A model generated the notes under the pieces. The model saw only the letters and a list, made by a program, of their open reading frames with translations, was not told the DNA's origin and did no database searches. From AWTP1-13 sp963775835 (GTDB lineage: Bacteria > Pseudomonadota > Alphaproteobacteria > Rhizobiales > Hyphomicrobiaceae), in the NCBI GenBank assembly GCA_963775835.1, contig CAVZKV010000009.1:124001-188000 (forward strand): a stretch of DNA of 64,000 bases. Reading direction: 5' to 3'. Positions 28,080-36,459 of this stretch are shown one piece after another. The position numbers and the translations under genes are program-made. Numbering within the stretch: position 1 is the first letter of the stretch; the number at the start of each line of letters is the position of its first letter.

Positions 28080-30644
28080 CTAACCCCCTTGCATCGCCTC
28101 GCGCACGAGCGCGTCGGCAGCCTCGCGCAGAATGCCCTCCGCCACGCCCTTGGCGTTGACCAGCTCCTGCCCGATCTCGAGGAGCGCGGGCACGGCCAGC
28201 GGCGACACATGCTCTAGGGCCTTGTAACGGATGCGTCCCTTGATTCGGCGTAAAAACTCGCCCAGCCGACGGATATCCAAAAGGCCCGTGGCCGCATCCT
28301 CCCAGGCAGCCTCCAGCAGAATATGGCGCGGGTCGTGCTTGCGCAGCACCTCGTAGATGAGATCTGAGGCAATGGTGACCTGGCGGCCGCTCTTGCTCCT
28401 GCCGCCATGGCGGCGTTCGATCAACCCGGCGATCACGGCATTGATGCGAAAGGTACGCCGCATCAGGCTCGATTCGGCCAGCCAAGCCTCGAGATCGTCG
28501 CCCAGCATGTCCTCGGCGAACAGGGCGGCAAGATCGAGCCGTCCTCGCCGTTGTAAGTCCGCCACGTCGCGCAATGACCAGATCGCCAGCGCATAGTCGT
28601 TGGCGACAAAGCCCAACGGTTTGGCCCCCATGCGATCGAGGCGCCGCGTCAGCAGCATGCCGAGTGTCTGGTGGGCCAGCCTGCCCTCGAAGGGATAGGC
28701 GACCAGGTAATGCCGACGCGCGCGTGCAAAGCTCTCGATCAGGACTTCGCCGGGCGCGGGCAGGGTGGACACCTCCTGCTGGCGCAAAAGCCAGTCGCGC
28801 GCCGCTTGCGGGAGTTGCCGCCAGCGGCCGGGCTCCGCCAGCAAGCTGCGAACCCGCTGGGCCAAATGCGTCGAGAGCGGAAATTTGCCGCCCTGATAGG
28901 ACGGGATCATCGGGTCGGGGTCGCTCGTGCGCGTGACGAAAGCATCGGTGTTCTGCAAGCCTTCGAAGCGCAGCACCTCACCCGCGAAGGCGAAGGTGTC
29001 GCCCACCTTCAACTGCTCGATGAAATATTCCTCAACCTCACCCAGGAGCCGGCCGCCCGCCAACGGCCCGATTCCGGGTCGGCGTTTGCCGCGCCGCCCG
29101 GCCAGCCGGATCTTTATCATCGGCGCCTCGACGATGGTGCCAACGTTCATGCGGTAGTGTTGCGCCAGCCGTGGGTGGGCGAGGCGGAGACGGTCAGGGC
29201 CGGCCGGCCGCAATCGGGCATAGCGGTCGTAGGCGCGTAGCGCGTAGCCGCCGGTGGCAACGAAATCGAGAACACGATCGAAGCTCTGCCGCGTCAAGCT
29301 TGCATAGGGCTGGGCGCTGCGCACTTCCCGATAAAGGCTGCTGGGCCTAATCGGGCCGCTGCAAGCCATGCCCCACACGTGTTGGGCCAGCACGTCCAGC
29401 GCACCCGTCCGATGCGCCGTGGCATCGTGCGCTCCCGCTTCGGCGGCCTCGATTGCGGCACGACACTCAAGGACCTCGAAGCGATTTGACGGCACCAGCA
29501 GCGCCCGCGACGCCTCTTCCAGGCGATGATTGGCCCGGCCGACACGCTGGAGCAGCCGGCTTGCTCCCTTGGGTGCCCCTACATTGATGACGAGGTCGAC
29601 CTCACCCCAGTCCACGCCGAGATCGAGGGTCGAGGTCGACACCACAGCGCGCAGCGAGCCGGCCGCCATCGCCGCTTCGACCTTGCGCCGCCGCGCCGCG
29701 TCCAGGGAGCCGTGATGCAGTGCAATCGGTAGATTGTCCTCGTTGAGGCGCCAAAGCTCCTGGAACAGCAGCTCCGCTTGGCTGCGCGTGTTGACAAACA
29801 GCAGCGACAGCCTATGCGCCCTGATGGCCTGCAGGATGTCAGGGGCGGCGTAACGGGTAGTGTGGCCGGCCCAAGGCAGAGCTGCATGGGTTTCCAGCAT
29901 GGTGATATCGTGCGCTGCCCCGCCCGGCACCGTGAGCAGCTCCGCCAGGCGCGTCACCCGGACCTCGGTCTGCGGCACCAAATAGGCACGCAGCTCGCTA
30001 GGACGTGCGACCGTCGCCGACAAGCCGATGCGCACCTGCCTCGGCGCGATGCTTGCGAGGCGGGCGAGATCGAGCGCGAGCAAGTCGCCCCGCTTGTTGG
30101 GTGCGAGCGCATGTATCTCGTCGATGATCACGTTCTCAAGGTCGGCGAAGATGCGGCTGGCGTCGGCATGCGACAGCAGCAGCGCGATCTGCTCGGGCGT
30201 CGTCAAGAGCAGGTCGGGCGGGCGCCGACGTTGCCGCTGCTTGCGTGCAATCGGCGTGTCGCCCGTGCGGGTTTCGACCGTGATGGGTAAGCCCATTTCC
30301 GTCAGAGGCGCCATCAGATTGCGCGCAATATCGCTGGTTAGGGCCTTGAGCGGCGAGACATAGAGCGTATGGATGGAGCGACCACTTTCCGGGCGTTGGC
30401 ACCCCGTCAACGCCACCAGGCTCGGCAGAAACCCAGCGAGCGTCTTGCCGGCGCCCGTCGGTGCGATCAGCAACGTCGAGCGGCGCTGGGCCACATTTGC
30501 CAAAAGGCCGAGCTGGTGCGCGCGGGGGTGCCAGCCCCGGCGATTGAACCAGTCGAGGAACGGCGGTGGCAGGCGCGCCGACCGCGCAGCACACGCCTGG
30601 GCGGGCTGCGCTGCCGTCGATTGCGCCTTTACCTCGCAATGCAT
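28080..30644 (-). CDS. Ligase-associated DNA damage response DEXH-box helicase (Lhr-like)
   Basis: About 854 residues from the ATG at 30644 (MHCEVKAQS). Motifs include the Walker A APTGAGKTLAGF, DEIHAL, GLSATVARPSELRAYL, the helicase C-terminal ALHHGSLDAARR and QRVGRANH. Lhr-type enzymes are 3'-5' helicases in DNA repair. The open frame runs 62 codons further upstream to 30830, but that extension would overlap the start of the divergent DUF6460 gene and is not family-like. It is followed at once by pdeM. Confidence 0.92.
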   Translation of the reverse strand: MHCEVKAQSTAAQPAQACAARSARLPPPFLDWFNRRGWHPRAHQLGLLANVAQRRSTLLIAPTGAGKTLAGFLPSLVALTGCQRPESGRSIHTLYVSPLKALTSDIARNLMAPLTEMGLPITVETRTGDTPIARKQRQRRRPPDLLLTTPEQIALLLSHADASRIFADLENVIIDEIHALAPNKRGDLLALDLARLASIAPRQVRIGLSATVARPSELRAYLVPQTEVRVTRLAELLTVPGGAAHDITMLETHAALPWAGHTTRYAAPDILQAIRAHRLSLLFVNTRSQAELLFQELWRLNEDNLPIALHHGSLDAARRRKVEAAMAAGSLRAVVSTSTLDLGVDWGEVDLVINVGAPKGASRLLQRVGRANHRLEEASRALLVPSNRFEVLECRAAIEAAEAGAHDATAHRTGALDVLAQHVWGMACSGPIRPSSLYREVRSAQPYASLTRQSFDRVLDFVATGGYALRAYDRYARLRPAGPDRLRLAHPRLAQHYRMNVGTIVEAPMIKIRLAGRRGKRRPGIGPLAGGRLLGEVEEYFIEQLKVGDTFAFAGEVLRFEGLQNTDAFVTRTSDPDPMIPSYQGGKFPLSTHLAQRVRSLLAEPGRWRQLPQAARDWLLRQQEVSTLPAPGEVLIESFARARRHYLVAYPFEGRLAHQTLGMLLTRRLDRMGAKPLGFVANDYALAIWSLRDVADLQRRGRLDLAALFAEDMLGDDLEAWLAESSLMRRTFRINAVIAGLIERRHGGRSKSGRQVTIASDLIYEVLRKHDPRHILLEAAWEDAATGLLDIRRLGEFLRRIKGRIRYKALEHVSPLAVPALLEIGQELVNAKGVAEGILREAADALVREAMQGG

Positions 30645-30763
30645 GGAGCCGGCCTCGATCGATCCCTGGGCAGCCGCGCCTCTGCGGCCTGTTGCGCGAT
30701 CCGAGACTATGTTAAGGGGACAAGCGCGCAGGCGCGGCAAGTAGGATGCGAGGGGACGGCTGC

Positions 30764-31039
30764 ATGGATCGGCAGCAATTCTTCGGTGATAGTGTTGCGC
30801 GCACTTTGGTGCGTTTGGTGCTGCTCTCAATTGTGGTCGGCATCGTCTTTTCGGTGCTCGGCATCACGCCTTTCAACCTGATCGAGCGCATAGAGCAGCT
30901 GGTCCGCCGCATCCTCGATCTGGGCTTGGATGCGTTCCGCTCGGCGTTCGGCTACTTTCTGCTGGGTGCGGTCGTCGTTATCCCGATCTGGTTCATTATG
31001 CGTCTGTTGAAGGTCGGGCGGCCAGGCGATCGGCGCTGA
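30764..31039 (+). CDS. DUF6460 family small membrane protein
   Basis: 91 residues with two membrane helices (LVRLVLLSIVVGIVFSVLG and FGYFLLGAVVVIPIWFIMRLL) separated by an amphipathic stretch. The pattern fits DUF6460, a Hyphomicrobiales inner-membrane family without known function. The ATG at 30764 follows GAGGGGA; the frame also has a start six codons upstream. It is divergent from the helicase and convergent with mscL. Confidence 0.7.
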   Translation: MDRQQFFGDSVARTLVRLVLLSIVVGIVFSVLGITPFNLIERIEQLVRRILDLGLDAFRSAFGYFLLGAVVVIPIWFIMRLLKVGRPGDRR

Positions 31040-31065
31040 CGGTCGGCCTCGCCCGCCCGAGTGGC

Positions 31066-31476
31066 CTATTTGTTTACGAGCGCGTCGCGGATCTCGCGCA
31101 GGTAGATCTCCGACTGCGAGGGTGGCGGTGGTGCGGCGGCTTTCTCCTCGGCTCGCTCGAAGCGCTTGCGCAACTCGTTGATCGCTTTCACCAGCATGAA
31201 GACGGCGAGGGCGACAATCATAAAACTGATCACGTTATTGATGAACACGCCGATGTTCATGGCCACCGGGTCTTGGCCCGGTGCGCCGGCGCGCAGGGGA
31301 ATTTTGATGTTGGAGAAGTCTACGCCCCCAAGCATGACCCCGATCGGCGGCGTGATCACGTCCTTGACCAGGGACGACACGATGGTGCCGAAGGCGCCGC
31401 CGATGATGATGCCCACGGCCATGTCTACGACATTGCCTTTGACGGCAAATTCCTTGAATTCCTGCAGGATGCTCAT
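31066..31476 (-). CDS. mscL: Large-conductance mechanosensitive channel
   Basis: 136 residues beginning MSILQEFKEFAVKGNVVDMAVGIIIGGAFG, the signature N-terminus and first pore helix; the second helix is INNVISFMIVALAVFMLVKA, followed by a charged cytoplasmic helix. The pentameric channel opens under membrane tension to release solutes on hypo-osmotic shock. GAGGAG precedes the ATG; the longer frame to 31590 is not coding. Confidence 0.95.
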   Translation of the reverse strand: MSILQEFKEFAVKGNVVDMAVGIIIGGAFGTIVSSLVKDVITPPIGVMLGGVDFSNIKIPLRAGAPGQDPVAMNIGVFINNVISFMIVALAVFMLVKAINELRKRFERAEEKAAAPPPPSQSEIYLREIRDALVNK

Positions 31477-31672
31477 GGGAATGCTCCTCTGTCGCGACCT
31501 CACGCAGCCACCCCCTTTTATGCGTGAGTTTGCCGCCCGCTGCCAATCGGCTCGGGCCTGGCATTGGACAAGGCCATGGCCTTGCCGCACAATGCTTTAG
31601 TCGATTGCACAGTAACCGCCTGAGCTGGCGCGGAAATTTACCCAACGCACGGCCGCGCGGAGGTCGGCTGCA

Positions 31673-34600
31673 ATGATCGAAGGCTGGAGCGTCGTCGCCC
31701 TCGCGATCGGTTACGTGAGCATCCTGTTCGCCGTGGCCTGGTACGCCGACCGCGCCGTGCGCACGCGCAAGCCGGGCCAGGATCGGCCGCTGATTTATGC
31801 CCTCTCGTTGGCGGTCTACTGCACGTCTTGGACCTTCTTTGGTAGCGTCGGCCTCGCCGCGTCGACCGGTTACGACTTCGTCCCCGTCTATCTCGGGCCG
31901 ATCCTGCTCTTCCTGTTCGGTTGGCGCTTTCTGTCGCGCATCGTGCGCGTAGCCAAAAGCCAAAACATCACGTCGGTTGCTGACTTTCTCGCCGCGCGCT
32001 ACGGCAAGAGCCAAGCGGTGGCCGCGATCGTGACGGTCATTGCCGTCGCAGGAACCCTGCCGTACCTGGCGCTGCAACTCAAGGCAGTAGCAATCTCGGT
32101 CGATGCGCTGCTGGGCGCGCGCCCATTGCAGCAGTTGCATCTGCCCACGGATACTGCCTTCATCATCGCCGTTGCGATGATCATATTCGCCATTTTGTTC
32201 GGCACGCGCCATATCGACGCCACCGAGCATCAGGAAGGACTGATCGTGGCGGTCGCCGCCGAATCGATCGTCAAGCTTGCCACCTTTCTCACCGTCGGCC
32301 TGTTCGTTACCTTTTCGGTGTTTGGTGGTTTCAGCGGCTTCTTCGAGCGCGCCCACGCGCACCCGGAAATCCAGCGCGTGTTCGCGCAAGGCTTCCACGG
32401 CGGGACCTGGATTACCGTAACGTTCTTGAGTCTGGTGTGCGTGCTGCTGCTGCCGCGGCAGTTCCACGTCGCCGTAGTGGAGAACAATTCGGAGAACGAA
32501 ATTCGCCGGGCCGCCTGGCTGTTCCCGGTCTATCTCGTCCTCATCAATATTTTCGTGGTGCCCATCGCCGCCGCCGGCCTCATAACCCTGCCCAAGGGAG
32601 CGTTTCAGGCGGACAGCTTCGTGATCGGCCTGCCGCTCTCAGCCGGCGCGGAGGTCATCACGCTGCTGGCCTTCGTCGGGGGCTTGTCGGCCGCGACCGC
32701 CATGGTGATCGTCGATTCGGTGGCGTTGGCGATCATGGTGTGCAATGGCCTGGTCCTGCCGCTCGTGTTGCGCCAGCGTCTCGACGAGGCCAAAGGTCGG
32801 CAAAAGGACATGACCTGGCTGTTGCTGGCGGTGCGGCGCGTCGCCATTTGTGTCATCATTTTGCTGGGCTACGGCTTCTATCACCTCTTGGGTCAGACGC
32901 ACGCCCTGGCCTCCATCGGCCTCGTCTCTTTTGCGGCGATCGCTCAGTTCGCGCCGGCATTCTTTGGTGGGCTGGTCTGGCGCCAGGCCACGGCGCGCGG
33001 CGCCATTGCAGGCATCCTCGCCGGCTTCGTGGTATGGGCCTACACGCTGCTGTTGCCCTGGGTCGTCGATGCGGGCTGGGTGGGTCGCTCGATCATGTCC
33101 GACGGGCCCTTTGGCTTGAGCCTGTTCTCGCCCCAGGCCCTGTTTTACCTGCGCTTCGAGCCGTTAACGCACGGTGTCTTGTGGAGCATAGCAGCCAACG
33201 TTTTCATGTTCGTCACGGTCTCCCTGCTGCGGGCGCCCGAGCCGGTCGAGCGGCTGCAGGCGCACGTGTTCGTCCAGGACGACTTGCCGCGCCCGCCGAT
33301 CGCGCCCTCGTTTCGCCTCTGGCGCACGTCCGTGACGGCGGGCGATCTCCAGCATGCGGTGGCGCGTTATCTGGGCGCCGAACGCGCCGAACGCTCGTTC
33401 GCCGAATATGCGGAAAGCCGCAATGCACCGCTATCCCCGGAAGCGGAAGCCGACATCCATCTGTTGCGGTTCACGGAGCATCTGCTGGCCAGTGCCATCG
33501 GGGCCGCATCGGCGCGACTGGTGCTTTCGCTGCTGCTGCGGCGGGGCGACGTCGGCAGCCAATCCGCCCTGCGGCTGCTCGATGATGCCTCCGAAGCGCT
33601 TCAGTACAACCGCGACCTGCTGCAATCGGCGTTGGACCAGGTGCGCCATGGGCTCAGCGTGTTCGACAAGGACATGCGGTTGATCTGTTGGAACCGGCAA
33701 TTCCGCGAGCTGCTCAACTTGCCGCCGGAGCTGGGTCGCGTCGGCACACCGCTGGATCGCATTTTGCTCACCTGCGCGGAACGTGGCGACTTCGGCGCAG
33801 GCGACGTGAACAAGCTCACCGCCGATCGGCTTGCCAAGCTGGTACTGTCAAAGGAAACCTTCCAGGAGCAATTCGACAACGGCCGTCGCATCCTGGAGAT
33901 TCGCACCAATCCATTGCCGCAAGGCGGCATCGTTACCACCTACTCGGACATCACCGAGCGGGTCGCCGCTTCCGAGGCGCTGGCGCGCGCCAACGAGACG
34001 CTGGAACGCCGCGTGCGGGAGCGCACCGCCGAACTGACGGAAGTCAACCAGGCCCTTGCCATCGCCAAGCGCAAGGCAGACGAAGCCAATCTCGACAAGA
34101 CCCGCTTCCTTACGGCCGCAAGCCACGACGTTCTGCAACCGCTCAACGCGGCGCGGCTCTACGTCACCAGCCTGGTCGAACGTGAGCTTGCGAGCGGCGA
34201 GGCCCAGCTCGTTCGCAACATCGATGCCTCGCTCGAGGCGGTCGAGGAGATCTTGAACATTCTGATCGAGATTTCGCGCCTCGATACCGGCCGACTGGAA
34301 CCGGATATCACGTCCTTTCCCCTCGATGAGGTCTTCGAGCGCCTGAAAGTGGAATTTGCCCCGCTCGCGCGCGAAAAGGCGGAGCTGGAGTTGCGCGTGG
34401 TGGCGACGCGATTGTGGGTGCGCACCGACCGTCGCCTGTTGCGGCGCGTTTTGCAGAACTTGCTGGCCAATGCCATCAAGTATACGCCGAAGGGCAAGGT
34501 CCTGCTGGGCGTGCGCCGACACGGGAGCGAACTTACCGTGGAGGTCTGCGACACGGGCCCCGGCATTCCAAAAAGCAAGCGCGCCGTCATCTTCAAGGAA

Positions 34601-35191
34601 TTCGAGCGCTTGGAGGAAACGGCCGCTTCGGTGCGGGGGCTCGGACTGGGCCTGTCGATCGTGGAGCGCATCGGCAAGGTGCTGGGTCACCAGGTGGACC
34701 TGCGCTCGGTACCAGGCAAAGGCTCAATCTTTTCGGTCAAATTGCCGTGTGCGGCGCCCGGTGTGGTCGAGCCGACACCCGTGCCCGTCTCGGCCGCGCG
34801 GATCGCCGGCCTGAACGTGCTCTGCATCGACAATGAACGGGCGGTCCTCGACGGCATGCGCGTCATGTTGAGCGGCTGGGGCTGCAAGGTCATAACGGCT
34901 CAAAATGCCGCAGAAGCCATCGACCGGCTGCCACCCGGTCATACCAAGCCCGATATCATCCTGGCCGACTATCACCTCGACAGCGGCACCGGCCTTGATG
35001 CCGTCGCCGCCGTTCGCACGACCGAGCGCACGCACACGCCGGTTATTATCATATCCGCTGACCACACGCCCGAGGTGCAACGCGAAATTCGCAGGCGAGG
35101 CTACGCCTTCTTGCGCAAACCGCTGAAGGCGGCGGCGCTGCGCGCCCTGATGCACCAGCTCACGGCCCGGCGCGCCATTGCCGCCGAATGA
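31673..35191 (+). CDS. crbS: Hybrid sensor histidine kinase with sodium:solute symporter domain (CrbS-like)
   Basis: 1172 residues. Residues 1 to about 520 form an SSS/SLC5 transporter-like domain with multiple helices; then a PAS-like region (about 640-760), a coiled coil, a HisKA domain with the phosphorylated His in AASHDVLQPLNAARL (His818), an ATPase domain (GLGLSIVERIGKVLGH) and a C-terminal receiver with Asp1099 in LADYHLDSG. This architecture and the neighbouring LuxR regulator and symporter pair match CrbS/CrbR (MxtR/ErdR), which controls acetate use through acetyl-CoA synthetase. GAGGTC precedes the ATG. Ligand identity is inference. Confidence 0.85.
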   Translation: MIEGWSVVALAIGYVSILFAVAWYADRAVRTRKPGQDRPLIYALSLAVYCTSWTFFGSVGLAASTGYDFVPVYLGPILLFLFGWRFLSRIVRVAKSQNITSVADFLAARYGKSQAVAAIVTVIAVAGTLPYLALQLKAVAISVDALLGARPLQQLHLPTDTAFIIAVAMIIFAILFGTRHIDATEHQEGLIVAVAAESIVKLATFLTVGLFVTFSVFGGFSGFFERAHAHPEIQRVFAQGFHGGTWITVTFLSLVCVLLLPRQFHVAVVENNSENEIRRAAWLFPVYLVLINIFVVPIAAAGLITLPKGAFQADSFVIGLPLSAGAEVITLLAFVGGLSAATAMVIVDSVALAIMVCNGLVLPLVLRQRLDEAKGRQKDMTWLLLAVRRVAICVIILLGYGFYHLLGQTHALASIGLVSFAAIAQFAPAFFGGLVWRQATARGAIAGILAGFVVWAYTLLLPWVVDAGWVGRSIMSDGPFGLSLFSPQALFYLRFEPLTHGVLWSIAANVFMFVTVSLLRAPEPVERLQAHVFVQDDLPRPPIAPSFRLWRTSVTAGDLQHAVARYLGAERAERSFAEYAESRNAPLSPEAEADIHLLRFTEHLLASAIGAASARLVLSLLLRRGDVGSQSALRLLDDASEALQYNRDLLQSALDQVRHGLSVFDKDMRLICWNRQFRELLNLPPELGRVGTPLDRILLTCAERGDFGAGDVNKLTADRLAKLVLSKETFQEQFDNGRRILEIRTNPLPQGGIVTTYSDITERVAASEALARANETLERRVRERTAELTEVNQALAIAKRKADEANLDKTRFLTAASHDVLQPLNAARLYVTSLVERELASGEAQLVRNIDASLEAVEEILNILIEISRLDTGRLEPDITSFPLDEVFERLKVEFAPLAREKAELELRVVATRLWVRTDRRLLRRVLQNLLANAIKYTPKGKVLLGVRRHGSELTVEVCDTGPGIPKSKRAVIFKEFERLEETAASVRGLGLGLSIVERIGKVLGHQVDLRSVPGKGSIFSVKLPCAAPGVVEPTPVPVSAARIAGLNVLCIDNERAVLDGMRVMLSGWGCKVITAQNAAEAIDRLPPGHTKPDIILADYHLDSGTGLDAVAAVRTTERTHTPVIIISADHTPEVQREIRRRGYAFLRKPLKAAALRALMHQLTARRAIAAE

Positions 35192-35286
35192 TTGAGCGGG
35201 CCATCGCTTGCAAGGCGCGCTCGGCGCCTGTGGCCGGAGCCCGAAACAACGGTCGGGCCATCAGCGAGCGAGGCGATCCGCTCAAT
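35191..35286. repeat. Inverted repeat between the convergent kinase and regulator genes
   Basis: ATTGAGCGG at 35191-35199 and its complement CCGCTCAAT at 35278-35286 flank the gap between the two stop codons; CGGGCCATC also occurs twice inside. It may be a weak two-way terminator; there is no T-run. Confidence 0.35.
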
Positions 35287-35938
35287 TGGGCGCGCGCCAG
35301 TCGTTGCTGCCGCTGATTCTGTTGATCGCGATCACCGCCTGGGTGCGGCTATCGACCCCGAGCTTCTGCAGAATGGCTGAGACGTGGGCCTTGACGGTCG
35401 CCTCCGAGACATTGAGCTTAAAGGCGATCTGCTTGTTGAGAAGACCTTCCCCAAGCATCATCAGGACGCGCACCTGCTGCGGCGTAAGGGTGGACAAACG
35501 CGCCACCAGCTCCGTTAACTCGCCGACCGGTTGGCTGAGGTCGACGTCTGCGGGCAGCCAAATCTCGCCATCCATAATGCTACGGATGGCCTCCCGGATG
35601 CGTTCCACGGGCTGGGATTTGGGTATGAACCCCGAGGCGCCGCAATCCAGGCAATGTCGGATCGTGCCGGGGTCGTCGCTGGCCGACACGATCGCTACGG
35701 GGACCTCCGGATGCTGGGCCCGCAGATAGAGCAGGCCGGAGACCCCGTGGACCCCCGGCATCGTCAGGTCGAGCAAAATGAGATCGATCTCACCACCTGC
35801 GGCAAGCCGATCGGTGAGCTCGTCGAGGGAGCCGGCTTCCTGCACGTGAGCGTTCTCGAACGAGGCTTGCAGGGCCTGGCTCAGCGCCCCTCGAAACAAT
35901 GGGTGGTCATCGACGATGATGAACTTGTAGGCGGCCAT
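35282..35938 (-). CDS. crbR: LuxR-family response regulator (CrbR-like)
   Basis: 218 residues from MAAYKFIIVDDHPLFRGAL: receiver domain with phospho-acceptor Asp57 (LILLDLTMPG) and a C-terminal helix-turn-helix (LTPQQVRVLMMLGEGLLNKQIAFKLNVSEATVKAHVSAIL). The upstream extension of the frame (39 codons) is not receiver-like. Located tail-to-tail with the hybrid kinase and head-to-head with the DUF4212/symporter operon, it is the likely regulator of that operon. Confidence 0.88.
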   Translation of the reverse strand: MAAYKFIIVDDHPLFRGALSQALQASFENAHVQEAGSLDELTDRLAAGGEIDLILLDLTMPGVHGVSGLLYLRAQHPEVPVAIVSASDDPGTIRHCLDCGASGFIPKSQPVERIREAIRSIMDGEIWLPADVDLSQPVGELTELVARLSTLTPQQVRVLMMLGEGLLNKQIAFKLNVSEATVKAHVSAILQKLGVDSRTQAVIAINRISGSNDWRAPN

Positions 35939-36193
35939 CTCTGGATCCGTTACGCGTCGAGCCTGCGAAACGGAGCGTCGTGCCCTTCGGCCGCTTCGGC
36001 AAGCTGCTCGGCAATCTAGCGTTTTCTTGGCGAATTGGCTAATTGTGTGGTGCATTTATCCCTAACCCGCCCCGGCCGCCGCCGCGCCGGCGCGGGTGCC
36101 AACCGCCTCACTTGAAACACAGAATCGCAAGCAGTCTGACACGGCCGGTAGGGCCAAGCCGCCATTTTCCGGCGTTCACGACAAGTCAACATC

Positions 36194-36454
36194 ATGATCG
36201 AGCGCAACGAGCGCAAAGCTTACTGGCGCCACACCAAAGTGCAGATGCTGACCAGCCTGCTGCCGTTTCTGCTGGCCATGGTCATTCTTCCCATTTACGC
36301 CGATGCCTTCAATGACAAGCGGATCCTGGGCATGCCGCTCGGGTATTTTCTCGCCTGCCACGGCTTGATGGTGATTGCCTTCATCACGGTTGCCGTGTTC
36401 ATCAATCGGCAGGACGCCATCGACCACTGGCACGGGGCGCACGAGGACTTCTAA
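36194..36454 (+). CDS. DUF4212 protein, small subunit of sodium:solute symporter
   Basis: 86 residues with two helices (MLTSLLPFLLAMVILPIYA and YFLACHGLMVIAFITVAVFIN), matching DUF4212. These proteins are found directly before a symporter gene of the VC2705 type, as here (5-base gap). Likely an accessory subunit of an acetate or other monocarboxylate transporter in the inner membrane. Confidence 0.85.
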   Translation: MIERNERKAYWRHTKVQMLTSLLPFLLAMVILPIYADAFNDKRILGMPLGYFLACHGLMVIAFITVAVFINRQDAIDHWHGAHEDF

Positions 36455-36459
36455 CCGGC

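Noticed and set aside
28080..30830. Longer start for the DEXH helicase
   Set aside because: The extra 62 codons are not family-like and would overlap the DUF6460 start and its ribosome site.
31673..33240. Annotating the first part of the kinase gene as a separate transporter
   Set aside because: The frame is continuous into PAS, kinase and receiver domains, an architecture known for CrbS/CbrA-type sensors.
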